DNA of 60,759 bases from an uncultured Bacilli bacterium (GCA_944371325.1 CALVXO010000007.1:1-60759); one strand, 5' to 3'. Counted from the stretch's first letter, positions 1-7,054 are shown. Numbers and translations: made by a program. The notes: generated by a model from the sequence alone, not told the origin.

Positions 1-83
1 GAGATTAATGCTACAATAGCTAAAATAATAATTACAGCTAATAACTCTATTAAAGTAAACGCATTCTCTTTAGATTGCTTCAT
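1..83 (-). CDS. Type IV pilin-like / pseudopilin, N-terminus only
   Basis: The minus frame starts at ATG 83 and runs off the left edge of the window, so only about 27 residues are visible. After a short basic leader (MKQSKENA) comes FTLIELLAVIIILAIVALI, the conserved prepilin peptidase motif (F at +1, E at +5) followed by the hydrophobic N-terminal helix. Known family behaviour: prepilin peptidase cleaves before F and the helix packs into a pilus or pseudopilus core. The residue before the cut is Ala rather than the usual Gly, which some substrates tolerate. A purine-rich ribosome site (AGGG) lies 8-9 bases upstream and a good promoter ends near 111. The C-terminal part and thus the precise role are not visible. 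Confidence 0.85.
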   Translation of the reverse strand, partial: MKQSKENAFTLIELLAVIIILAIVALI

Positions 84-110
84 AAAATTTTTCCCTACCC
101 TTCTATTTAA

Positions 111-139
111 AGTATACATTATTTTTTTATTAATTGCAA
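111..139 (-). promoter_or_regulatory. Promoter of the pilin-like gene
   Basis: On the minus strand TTGCAA (139-134) is followed after 17 bases by TATACT (116-111). The predicted start of transcription is near 104, giving a leader of about 20 nt to the ATG at 83. A (CG)5 tract lies just upstream of the -35 box. Confidence 0.7.
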
Positions 140-150
140 GGCCTAAATTA

Positions 151-160
151 CGCGCGCGCG
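151..160. repeat. (CG)5 alternating tract
   Basis: Ten bases of strictly alternating C and G (cgcgcgcgcg) in DNA that is otherwise about three-quarters A+T. It lies in the 118-bp gap between the permease terminator and the pilin-like promoter, about a dozen bases upstream of the -35 box. No function can be assigned. Alternating CG can form left-handed DNA under supercoiling and could also be a protein-binding site. Confidence 0.6.
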
Positions 161-182
161 GAAAATTTTTGAAAAACTTTAC

Positions 183-217
183 AAAAAAAAGAAGAAATTT
201 TTTAAATATTTTCTTCT
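183..217 (-). terminator. Intrinsic terminator of FtsX permease 1
   Basis: Minus-strand stem AGAAGAAA / TTTCTTCT (217-210 with 197-190) followed by a run of seven T. The left arm overlaps the last codons of the permease gene that stops at 202. Confidence 0.75.
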
Positions 218-2778
218 CTTATAGCATCTAAAATATTAGCTTTTTTAATTCTTATAGTAGCATACCACATACTTATCAAAACTATAATAAATACTCCAAA
301 TATTGCTATTAATATACTTCCATATGGTATTAACACACTATCAAAAGATACAATACCATTAAATGATAAATGGAATAAATATATAACTATAAATGATACT
401 GGTAGACCATATAACAATGACTTAAGTCCAAAGAATAAGCACTCAAATAACATCATTTTATTAAATCCATGAGGAGTAAGTCCAATACTTCTTAATACGG
501 CAAATTCTTTTTTTCTTAAAGCAATACTAGTATTAATAGTATTTATCACACTAGTAATACCTATTAATGTTACTAAACTAATAAATCCATATAATAATAA
601 TTTAATAACAAATACTATATTAGATAATAATTGCATTTCTTTTTTAATATTCATAGTATAAATACTTATATCATCAGTTAAAATATTTTCTTTACTTTCA
701 CTATCTAACATTTTATCAAATTCATCATAATTATCAGCTATTAAATACATTTCTAATTGATAATTATTATCATATTTTAATTCATCATACATATCTTCAT
801 TAACAACAAACATCATTGTATTAACATAAGTATTATCAACACCAAATGGTAAAATATCAGTTATAAAAATATTTTCTAATTTATGATTTACTTTTTTATC
901 ATAACTAAATATTTCTAAAGAAGTAATTTTATTATAAGGTGTAATTTTTATTTGTTTTCTTGAATTTGTAGTATAATCTATCTTATTTAAAACATTTAAT
1001 AAAATTGGTGAATTTAAATTTAACCCAATTTCTTTTTTATACTGTTCATAAGATTTATTATCTAAAGTATAAATCATTATATTTAAAACTTCACTTTCAA
1101 AAGAACTTTCATCATAACTATCTTTTAATTCTTTTGTGTAATAATCATCATTTTTATCAGCATAATAATAAATTGGTCTAATTATACTATATTTTCTAAT
1201 ACCATCTACTTTTAAGACTTGATTAATTATATTATCTATACTTTCTTTATTATCACTACTCATATTAAATGTATATTCATATTCTGGTAGTTCGGTATAG
1301 TCATAAACACTTCTTAATCCATATTTTAATAAGCTACTAAATGATACAAATAATACTATACTTATAAATAATGAAATTATAGTTATTCGATATTTTTTCT
1401 TATTTCTTTTCATATTTTTATAAGCAATTTCACCTTCAACACCAAATAATTTAATTATTTTAGGTGTTTTTAATTTTTTTGATTTTATTTTTATATCATC
1501 ATTTAATCTAATAGCTTCAATTGGACTTACTTTACTAGCACTTCTAGCAGGTAAGAAAGCTGAAACTAATATTGTTATTATCATAAATATAATTGGAATA
1601 ATAATGAATAATGGATAAGTCGCTAAGGCAAGTGGAAAATCAAACATATTAGGTAATAATTTATTAACTATCATTAAAACTATTCCAATACCTAAATAAG
1701 CTGATAAAACACCTAATGGTATACCAATAATACCTACTATAAAAGCTTCAAAAAATACAGTATGCCTTAATTGTTTTTTAGTAGCACCGATACTTGAAAA
1801 TAAACCAAATTGTTTTTTTCTTTCCATTACCGAAATAGCAAATGAATTATATATAACTATAATACAAGCAATTGAAACTAAAGCTAGAATTATAATTATA
1901 ATAAACGCCATAGAATCTATCATATTACTATAATTAGATACACCAGAAAATGCTAATAAATTATCATTATAACTTATACCATAATATAAATTATCATAAA
2001 CTTCTTCATTACCTAAATTCTTAGCAATAATTTTGGTATTTTTATATGTATCTTTGATATTTTTAAAATTAACATAAACAGTTAATAAATCACTAGGTTT
2101 AGATTTTGTAAAAGCATTATATCCTGGATCTTGATAATCTTCTTGAATATCTCTTTCTATAATTCCAACTACTGTATATTCTTTCTTTACAGTATTAATT
2201 AAATGTTCATCAGAATTATTAACATTTTCTGTACAAACACCATTTTCATCGCAAGTATAATCATAAACATATGGAGTATCGCCCAATAATGTTCCATCAT
2301 CAGCTACTCTTTGGCCGACATTTAAAACAATTTTATCACCAACATTTAATTTTACTTCACCATTAGTTTCTAAATGTTTAGGTATAACTATTTCATTTTC
2401 GTTATTAGGTAATCTTCCTTCTATTAGTTTCAAATCATTTAAATATTCATCTGATGCAGTTAATACTTTAATATAAGGTTTATACTCATTAGTAATACCT
2501 TCATATAATGAATAACCTAAACTAGATTTATATTTATATTTTAATACACTATCGTTTTTAGCAATAAAATCTAATTTAGATTTTTCTAACTCAATTGCCA
2601 CATGATGATCACCATTATTTTCAATAATCATTTTAACGGAATTATCTCTTACTGTTGAAAATAACAATCCAATTCCAACCATTAAAGCAGTAGATAAAAT
2701 AATTCCTATAATTGTTACTATAGTTCTTTTTTTATTTGCTTTTAAATGTTTTATTGTTAAATTATTTAATATTTTCAT
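202..2778 (-). CDS. FtsX-family ABC transporter permease 1
   Basis: An 858-residue membrane protein of the MacB/FtsX type. One N-terminal helix (about 18-40) is followed by a large extracytoplasmic region (about 45-285), then three helices (about 290-420). A second half repeats the plan: helix near 470, external domain about 490-720, three helices to the end. Cytoplasmic loops carry the usual SIGATKKQ and SIGLTPHG coupling motifs that meet the ATPase. With the ATPase at 6296 and permease 2 at 3587 it would form one exporter or mechanotransmission complex; substrate unknown, often peptides or lipid-linked compounds. GAAGGGAG lies 7 bases before the ATG. The upstream region carries the inverted-repeat box shared by this cluster. 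It is about as similar to permease 2 as expected for an old duplication. Confidence 0.9.
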   Translation of the reverse strand: MKILNNLTIKHLKANKKRTIVTIIGIILSTALMVGIGLLFSTVRDNSVKMIIENNGDHHVAIELEKSKLDFIAKNDSVLKYKYKSSLGYSLYEGITNEYKPYIKVLTASDEYLNDLKLIEGRLPNNENEIVIPKHLETNGEVKLNVGDKIVLNVGQRVADDGTLLGDTPYVYDYTCDENGVCTENVNNSDEHLINTVKKEYTVVGIIERDIQEDYQDPGYNAFTKSKPSDLLTVYVNFKNIKDTYKNTKIIAKNLGNEEVYDNLYYGISYNDNLLAFSGVSNYSNMIDSMAFIIIIILALVSIACIIVIYNSFAISVMERKKQFGLFSSIGATKKQLRHTVFFEAFIVGIIGIPLGVLSAYLGIGIVLMIVNKLLPNMFDFPLALATYPLFIIIPIIFMIITILVSAFLPARSASKVSPIEAIRLNDDIKIKSKKLKTPKIIKLFGVEGEIAYKNMKRNKKKYRITIISLFISIVLFVSFSSLLKYGLRSVYDYTELPEYEYTFNMSSDNKESIDNIINQVLKVDGIRKYSIIRPIYYYADKNDDYYTKELKDSYDESSFESEVLNIMIYTLDNKSYEQYKKEIGLNLNSPILLNVLNKIDYTTNSRKQIKITPYNKITSLEIFSYDKKVNHKLENIFITDILPFGVDNTYVNTMMFVVNEDMYDELKYDNNYQLEMYLIADNYDEFDKMLDSESKENILTDDISIYTMNIKKEMQLLSNIVFVIKLLLYGFISLVTLIGITSVINTINTSIALRKKEFAVLRSIGLTPHGFNKMMLFECLFFGLKSLLYGLPVSFIVIYLFHLSFNGIVSFDSVLIPYGSILIAIFGVFIIVLISMWYATIRIKKANILDAIREENI

Positions 2779-2839
2779 ATTATTTCTCCCTTCATAATAA
2801 TTGTATTAAATTATTATTACAATTAAATGACTAATACCG

Positions 2840-2853
2840 TGACAATTTTGTCA
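2840..2853. promoter_or_regulatory. Putative response-regulator box, upstream of permease 1
   Basis: TGACAATTTTGTCA, two perfect 6-bp arms around TT. On the minus strand it is followed after 8 bases (CGGTATTA) by GTCATTTAA, an arrangement repeated upstream of permease 2 and the ATPase. It lies 62-75 bp before the permease start and 18 bp before the -35 box of the divergent plus-strand peptide gene, so one regulator could touch both. The link to the adjacent OmpR-type regulator is inferred from co-occurrence at four places in this cluster. Confidence 0.6.
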
Positions 2854-2871
2854 TATTGCGTTAATTTATAA

Positions 2872-2900
2872 TTGACTTTTATACTAAATTAATTTATAAT
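2872..2900 (+). promoter_or_regulatory. Promoter of small peptide gene, copy 1
   Basis: TTGACT (2872-2877), 17-base spacer, TATAAT (2895-2900): near-consensus. Predicted transcription start about 2907, where the sequence AGAGATATG begins that can pair with the 3' part of the same transcript. Confidence 0.8.
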
Positions 2901-2966
2901 TAATTTAGAGATATGTTTAATAGTTAGGTGTTTTACTCTGTTTTATTAAAAACGGAGGTGATCTTT

Positions 2967-3053
2967 ATGACCTTCAAAATAAATGAAAGGACTTCAAATG
3001 CAATTAATTGTAGCATTTGCTATGATTGTATTTTATACAATTCTAGTCCTTAA
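2967..3053 (+). CDS. Possible leader frame overlapping the membrane peptide, copy 1
   Basis: A 28-codon frame beginning MTFKINERTS, preceded by GGAGGTGAT with 7-base spacing, the best ribosome site in the region. Its product is polar and Cys/Tyr/Asn-rich and resembles no family I know. In copy 2 the same frame keeps the start but changes length (34 codons) and C-terminus, so it is not the conserved product. It overlaps the membrane-peptide frame in another register and contains that start. This resembles mok/hok-type translational coupling, where translating a leader frame opens the toxin start. The coupling is inference. Confidence 0.4.
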   Translation: MTFKINERTSNAINCSICYDCILYNSSP

Positions 3054-3066
3054 AAATAAGGACTAA
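2983..3066 (+). CDS. 27-residue membrane peptide, type I toxin-like, copy 1
   Basis: Frame from ATG 2983, directly after an in-frame TAA. It begins MKGLQMQL, has one hydrophobic span (about residues 7-22, including FAMIVFYT) and ends KNKD. Copy 2 has the same length and the same start and end; every difference is hydrophobic for hydrophobic (IVA to VII, ILVL to VIAI). That pattern marks this register, not the overlapping one, as the coding frame. Small single-span peptides with a lysine-rich tail are typical of type I toxins (TxpA, BsrG, Fst). No sequence match to a named family is claimed. The start has no SD of its own and probably relies on the GGAGGTGAT 16 bases further up or on coupling. 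An export-signal peptide is the alternative. Confidence 0.6.
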   Translation: MKGLQMQLIVAFAMIVFYTILVLKNKD

Positions 3067-3070
3067 TCTT

Positions 3071-3188
3071 AAATGAAAACACCGATTCAACTTTGAACGG
3101 TGTTTTCTCAACATAACCTTTTAGAGAAAACACTTAACATGCAAAATTAAATGTATCTCTTTTTTAATATATGAATTAATTCATATCC
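3071..3188 (-). ncRNA. Predicted antisense RNA, copy 1
   Basis: Predicted transcript from the minus promoter at 3223-3195 to the hairpin terminator at 3107-3075, about 115 nt. It is complementary to the 3' part of the peptide mRNA and overlaps the terminator, the geometry of TxpA/RatA and BsrG/SR4. Near its 5' end is the palindrome ATATGAATTAATTCATAT. Next comes a segment that reads like the 5' end of the peptide mRNA (AGAGATACATTTAAT against AGAGATATGTTTAAT), then the 10-bp stem 3100-3109 / 3124-3133. Boundaries are inferred. Confidence 0.55.
3075..3107. terminator. Bidirectional terminator hairpin, copy 1
   Basis: GAAAACACCG (3075-3084) and CGGTGTTTTC (3098-3107), a perfect 10-bp stem ending in a short T run on either strand. 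Its right arm also pairs with 3124-3133 (GAGAAAACAC), so two hairpins exclude each other. Confidence 0.7.
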
Positions 3189-3194
3189 ATATAC

Positions 3195-3223
3195 ATTTTA
3201 CTATAGATTAATTATTTTGTCAA
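3195..3223 (-). promoter_or_regulatory. Antisense RNA promoter, copy 1
   Basis: Minus strand TTGACA (3223-3218), 17 bases, TAAAAT (3200-3195). Predicted start near 3188. The same promoter is found in copies 2 and 3. Confidence 0.75.
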
Positions 3224-3247
3224 TAATATTAAATAATTAATTTATAG

Positions 3248-3276
3248 TTGACTTTTGTATTAAATTAATTTATAAT
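3248..3276 (+). promoter_or_regulatory. Promoter of small peptide gene, copy 2
   Basis: TTGACT (3248-3253), 17-base spacer, TATAAT (3271-3276). Unlike copy 1, no TGACAA box lies just upstream. Confidence 0.8.
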
Positions 3277-3342
3277 TAATTTAGAGATATGTTTAATAGT
3301 TAGGTGTTTTACTCTGTTTTATTAAAAACGGAGGTGATCTTT

Positions 3343-3447
3343 ATGACCTTCAAATTAAATGAAAGGACTTCAAATGCAATTAGTTATAATATTTGCTATG
3401 ATTGTATTTTATACAGTAATAGCAATAAAAAACAAAGATTAAAATAA
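3343..3447 (+). CDS. Possible leader frame overlapping the membrane peptide, copy 2
   Basis: Frame beginning MTFKLNERTS with the same GGAGGTGAT ribosome site as in copy 1. It runs to 34 codons with a lysine-rich end that copy 1 lacks. The first dozen residues are conserved but the remainder is not, as expected for a frame kept for translation initiation rather than for its product. Confidence 0.35.
   Translation: MTFKLNERTSNAISYNICYDCILYSNSNKKQRLK
3359..3442 (+). CDS. 27-residue membrane peptide, type I toxin-like, copy 2
   Basis: Paralogue of the peptide at 2983, also 27 residues, beginning MKGLQMQLVIIFAMIVFY and ending IKNKD. The hydrophobic core differs from copy 1 only by aliphatic exchanges and the charged ends are identical. 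It starts directly after an in-frame TAA, inside the overlapping leader frame. The antisense RNA is encoded over its 3' untranslated region. Toxicity is inferred from size, topology and the antisense arrangement. Confidence 0.6.
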   Translation: MKGLQMQLVIIFAMIVFYTVIAIKNKD

Positions 3448-3555
3448 AACACCGATCAGCTTTGAACGGTGCTTTCCAAAAACTTAACAGAGAAAGCACT
3501 TAACAACCAAAATTAAATGTATCTCTTTTTTTAATATATGAAATAATTCATATCT
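3441..3555 (-). ncRNA. Predicted antisense RNA, copy 2
   Basis: Predicted from the promoter at 3590-3562 to the hairpin CACCG (3450-3454) / CGGTG (3467-3471), followed on the minus strand by a T-rich run. The alternative stem is GTGCTTTC (3469-3476) with GAAAGCAC (3492-3499). Relative to copy 1 one pair has changed on both sides (T-A to C-G), while the terminator stem lost a pair. Confidence 0.55.
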
Positions 3556-3561
3556 ATATAC

Positions 3562-3590
3562 ATTTTACTATAGATTAATTATTTTGTCAA
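3562..3590 (-). promoter_or_regulatory. Antisense RNA promoter, copy 2
   Basis: Minus strand TTGACA (3590-3585), 17 bases, TAAAAT (3567-3562). The -35 box contains the permease 2 stop codon. Confidence 0.75.
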
Positions 3591-6070
3591 ATACTTTCTT
3601 TTCTAATTATGTCTAAAATATTTTCTTTTTTTATTTTTTTAGTAGTGTACCACATAGTCATTAAAACTATTATAAATATACCAAATACAGATATTATTAT
3701 GCTTGTATATGGTATTATTAAACTAGTTTTTGCCATTTTATTGAATGATAAATGAAATAAATAAGTTATAACTAATGATACTGATATACCATATATTAAT
3801 GATTTTAGTCCAAATAATAAACATTCAAAGATTATCATTTTATTAAATCCTTTTGGCGTTAAGCCGATACTTCTTAACATTGCAAATTCTTGTCTTCTTA
3901 AAGTAACACTCATATTTATCGTATTAATAACACTAGTAACACCGATTAAAGTTATCAAAATAACAAAGCCATATAGTATTATTTTATACGCTAGTAAAGC
4001 ATTATATTGTTCTTGCATCGTTTGTTTAACATTATCAGTACTAATACTAACATCTTTAAAATCCCTATGTAATAATTCATCAACTTTAGTAAAATTATTA
4101 CTCTTTAAAGTTAATGTTATATTATATTCATCAGTATATATTTTATTAAATGTTTCTTCATCAACAATTAGTGAATAAGCATAAAGCCAAGGATCTATAT
4201 CTTCTATTTTAATATTAGACATATAAATATTATCAAAAATAAAATCATTATTGTCATCATATATATTTAAACTTTCTATATCTTTATATAAATTAAATCC
4301 TTTAATATCTTTATTTATTCTTCCTTCTTCATCTATATAATTTAATAAAATGGGCCTATTATCAATATTAAGTTGTTTTTTAATTTCGTTATAATTTTTC
4401 TCATCTAATAAATATAGATATACATATTGTTTAGGTCTATTACTTATTCCAAATTCGTTTATTACTTCATCTGTATAATAATCTAAATTAAAATCAGATT
4501 CTAATTCTTTAAATTCTATTAAACTATTTTGTTTTACTCCTTCAATATTTAAAACTTGATTAACAATTTCATCTATTTTATTTTTATCTTTACTAGATAA
4601 ATTAATAGAATAATCATAACTAGGAATATCCATTGCATCTTCACTAGATTTAATTGTATAATTTAAAAACGAACTAAATGAAATATACAAAACAATACTT
4701 AAAAATAAGGATAAAATTGTTATATTATATTTTTTCTTATTTCTTTTCATATTTTTATAGGCAAGTTCTACTTCAATACCTAATTTTTTAATTAATTTAG
4801 GTGTTTTATAATTTTTAATTTTAATTTCATTATTTAATCTAATTGCTTCAATCGGACTTACTTTACTAGCCTTTTTAGTTGGATAATAGGCTGCTAAAAC
4901 AATAGTTAAAATAATAAAAATAAGAGAAATTAACATATATATAGGATATATTGATAATTTTAATGGAATAGATAAACTATTAACTAATAATTTGTTGATA
5001 ACAGATAAAATAATATTAATACCAATAAAAGATAAAATTAATCCTAATACAATACCAATAGTACCTACTACAAAGACTTCAAAAAACATTGTATATCTTA
5101 TTTGTTTCTTAGTAGCACCGATACTTGAAAACAAACCAAATTGTTTTATTCTTTCGGTAACTGATATAGCAAAAGCATTATAAATTACAATAACACTTGC
5201 AATTGTAATTAGTAATAAAATAATTAATAATATTGATATTGAAAATTTAACGAAATTACTATTTTCTCCAATTCCATAATAATAAAGTAAACTACTATTA
5301 TATTCTAAATTATTTTCATAATTTAAATTTTTTATAATTAATTCACTATTTTCATATGTTTTAAAAACATTTTTATATTTTACATATACACTTAATAAAT
5401 CAATAGGTTCAGAAATTGTAAATACACTATATCCTGGATTAGAATATTGTTCATATATATCTTTTTCTACAATACCAACTATTTTATATTCTTTTGGTAA
5501 TGTATTTATTAAATGTTCTTCTTTTACAACTTCTACTGTCCAATCACTTAAATATTTATATTCAACTACATAAGCATTTTCTCCTAATAATTTTCCATCA
5601 CACTCTCTTTGACCAACATTTAATTTAATTATATCACCAACATTTAAATCAACAGCACCTTCAGTTTCAATATTATTTGAAATGATAACTTCATTTTCAT
5701 TGTTAGGTAATCTTCCTTCAATTAATTTTAAATCATCTAAATAACTTTTAGAGGCAGTTAAAACTTGTAGATATTTTTTATTTTGTAATCCATCATATAA
5801 TGAATATCCTAAACTAGATTTATATTTATAATCTAAAACATTATCATTTTTTGATATAAAATTTAAATCTTCTTTTTTTATATTTATTTTTGCATTATAA
5901 TCTCCATTATATTTTATAGTTGATTGTATACCATTATCTCTAAAACTAGAAAATAATAGACCTAATTCAATCATTAAAAATGTTGCTAACATGATTCCCA
6001 TAATTGTTAAAATGGTTCTTTTTTTATTTGCTTTTAAATGTTTAATAGTCAAAATATTTAATATTTTCAT
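3587..6070 (-). CDS. FtsX-family ABC transporter permease 2
   Basis: An 827-residue paralogue of permease 1 with the same layout: helix near 18-40, large external domain, three helices (about 275-400), a second helix near 450, a second external domain and three C-terminal helices. Coupling motifs SIGATKKQ and SIGLTPKG are retained. Its start has CTCC/GGAG-type spacing 7-8 bases upstream (AAGGAGTAATATT before ATG). It ends in TGA, which shows TGA is a stop in this genome. The 225-bp gap upstream holds a response-regulator box and an orphan copy of the antisense RNA element. Probably forms a heteromeric exporter with permease 1 and the ATPase. Confidence 0.9.
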   Translation of the reverse strand: MKILNILTIKHLKANKKRTILTIMGIMLATFLMIELGLLFSSFRDNGIQSTIKYNGDYNAKINIKKEDLNFISKNDNVLDYKYKSSLGYSLYDGLQNKKYLQVLTASKSYLDDLKLIEGRLPNNENEVIISNNIETEGAVDLNVGDIIKLNVGQRECDGKLLGENAYVVEYKYLSDWTVEVVKEEHLINTLPKEYKIVGIVEKDIYEQYSNPGYSVFTISEPIDLLSVYVKYKNVFKTYENSELIIKNLNYENNLEYNSSLLYYYGIGENSNFVKFSISILLIILLLITIASVIVIYNAFAISVTERIKQFGLFSSIGATKKQIRYTMFFEVFVVGTIGIVLGLILSFIGINIILSVINKLLVNSLSIPLKLSIYPIYMLISLIFIILTIVLAAYYPTKKASKVSPIEAIRLNNEIKIKNYKTPKLIKKLGIEVELAYKNMKRNKKKYNITILSLFLSIVLYISFSSFLNYTIKSSEDAMDIPSYDYSINLSSKDKNKIDEIVNQVLNIEGVKQNSLIEFKELESDFNLDYYTDEVINEFGISNRPKQYVYLYLLDEKNYNEIKKQLNIDNRPILLNYIDEEGRINKDIKGFNLYKDIESLNIYDDNNDFIFDNIYMSNIKIEDIDPWLYAYSLIVDEETFNKIYTDEYNITLTLKSNNFTKVDELLHRDFKDVSISTDNVKQTMQEQYNALLAYKIILYGFVILITLIGVTSVINTINMSVTLRRQEFAMLRSIGLTPKGFNKMIIFECLLFGLKSLIYGISVSLVITYLFHLSFNKMAKTSLIIPYTSIIISVFGIFIIVLMTMWYTTKKIKKENILDIIRKESI

Positions 6071-6129
6071 AATATTACTCCTTTAAGATATTATAACAAA
6101 ATATTATTATTTTTAAATGACTTATATAG

Positions 6130-6143
6130 TGACAATTTTGTCA
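6130..6143. promoter_or_regulatory. Putative response-regulator box, upstream of permease 2
   Basis: TGACAATTTTGTCA, identical to the box at 2840. On the minus strand it is followed by CTATATAA and then GTCATTTAA, the same spacing as at permease 1. It begins one base after the T run of the terminator of antisense copy 3. Confidence 0.6.
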
Positions 6144-6257
6144 CAAAAAAACACCGATCATCTTAGAACGGTGTTTCCTAAAAAGAAAACAGAGGAAACA
6201 CTTAATCTACCCAATTAAATGTATCTCTTTTTTTAATATATGAAATAACTCATATCT
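6144..6257 (-). ncRNA. Orphan antisense-type RNA, copy 3
   Basis: Predicted from a minus promoter at 6292-6264 to a strong terminator, AAACACCG / CGGTGTTT (6176-6169 with 6156-6149) followed by seven T. It has the alternative stem GTGTTTCCT (6171-6179) with AGGAAACAC (6193-6201). No peptide frame and no plus promoter accompany it. It could act in trans on the mRNAs of copies 1 and 2, or be a relic. Confidence 0.55.
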
Positions 6258-6263
6258 ATATAC

Positions 6264-6292
6264 ATTTTACTATAAATTAATTATTTTGTCAA
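6264..6292 (-). promoter_or_regulatory. Promoter of the orphan RNA, copy 3
   Basis: Minus strand TTGACA (6292-6287), 17 bases, TAAAAT (6269-6264), essentially identical to the antisense promoters of copies 1 and 2. It starts four bases after the ATPase stop. Confidence 0.75.
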
Positions 6293-6295
6293 ATA

Positions 6296-6979
6296 TTATT
6301 TATTATTTTTTTCATCACTTATTATTTTACCATCTTCTAAAGTAATTATTCTATCGGCACATAGAGCCAAATTATGATCATGAGTAATCATAATAATAGT
6401 TTGTTTATATTTTTGATTAGATAGTTTCAATAATTCAATTATTTCTTTACTTGCTTTACTATCCAAATTACCAGTTGGCTCATCAGCTAATAATAAAGCA
6501 GGTCTATTCATTAAAGCTCTACCAATACTAACTCTTTGTTGTTGACCACCTGATAATTCATTAGGTAAATGATTTACTCTTTTACTTAATCCTAATGTTT
6601 CAATTAATTCATTTAAATATTTTTCATCTGGTTTTTTATTATCTAATAAAATTGGTAAAGTTATATTTTCTTTAATATTTAATATAGGAATTAAGTTATA
6701 AAATTGATAAATTAAACCAACTTGACGGCGACGAAAGATTGCTAAATTAGTTTCATTTAATTTATATACATCTTCTCCATCAACAAATACTTTTCCACTT
6801 GTTGGTCGATCGACACCGCCTAAAATATGTAATAAAGTTGATTTGCCACTACCACTACTTCCTACTATAGCTATAAATTCACCTTTTTCAACTGAAAAAC
6901 TAACATTATCTAAAGCTTTTACTAAAGTTTCTCCTTTACCATAATTTTTACACAAATTTTCTACTTTTAATATTTCCAT
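6296..6979 (-). CDS. ABC transporter ATP-binding protein (MacB/LolD type)
   Basis: A 227-residue nucleotide-binding subunit. Walker A GSSGSGKS at 40-47, signature LSGGQQQR at 142-149, Walker B ALLLADEP at 161-168 and H-loop His at 200 are all intact, so it should hydrolyse ATP. Length and the RRRQVGLIYQFYNL Q-loop segment are typical of ATPases that work with FtsX-like permeases. It is the first transporter gene after the sensor kinase, with GGAGGGAG 7 bases before the ATG. Its upstream region carries the third copy of the regulator box, overlapping the 3' end of the kinase gene. Confidence 0.95.
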   Translation of the reverse strand: MEILKVENLCKNYGKGETLVKALDNVSFSVEKGEFIAIVGSSGSGKSTLLHILGGVDRPTSGKVFVDGEDVYKLNETNLAIFRRRQVGLIYQFYNLIPILNIKENITLPILLDNKKPDEKYLNELIETLGLSKRVNHLPNELSGGQQQRVSIGRALMNRPALLLADEPTGNLDSKASKEIIELLKLSNQKYKQTIIMITHDHNLALCADRIITLEDGKIISDEKNNK

Positions 6980-7040
6980 ATTATTTCTCCCTCCAAGATA
7001 ATTATATTAAATAATTATTACAATTAAATGACTAAATTAA

Positions 7041-7054
7041 TTACAATTTCGTCA
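7041..7054. promoter_or_regulatory. Putative response-regulator box, upstream of the ATPase
   Basis: TTACAATTTCGTCA, a one-mismatch-per-arm version of the box, again followed on the minus strand by TAGTCATTTAATTGTAAT, which is shared with the permease 1 promoter region. It overlaps the last codon of the histidine kinase. Confidence 0.55.

Larger units (their letters stand above)
2872..3223. repeat. Peptide/antisense-RNA element, copy 1
   Basis: First of two tandem copies with a period of about 376 bp. In order on the plus strand: promoter, leader with strong SD, two overlapping short frames, two alternative hairpins, a segment complementary to the transcript 5' end, and an inward-facing minus promoter. 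Copies 1 and 2 are nearly identical in the promoter and SD parts and diverge mainly in the middle of the peptide and the hairpin loops. Copy 3 (6144-6292) keeps only the right half. Confidence 0.8.
3248..3590. repeat. Peptide/antisense-RNA element, copy 2
   Basis: Second tandem copy with the same order of parts as copy 1. Its minus promoter overlaps the stop codon of permease 2: the TGA of the permease lies inside the -35 TTGACA. The upstream DNA therefore looks tightly packed rather than a loose insertion. Confidence 0.8.

Noticed and set aside
2967..3053. MTFK frame as the real toxin
   Set aside because: It has the best ribosome site but is polar and not conserved in length or C-terminus between the two copies.
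3587..3589. Mycoplasma-like code (TGA = Trp)
   Set aside because: Permease 2 ends cleanly in TGA, and conserved Trp residues throughout (LeuRS, FokI-like, GH31) are TGG with full-length frames. Standard bacterial code fits.
2872..3590. Insertion sequence or MITE
   Set aside because: The ends are loosely inverted because both hold promoters, but there is no transposase, no clear target duplication, and the copies occur only in this locus within the window. Not excluded, but the RNA/peptide reading explains more.
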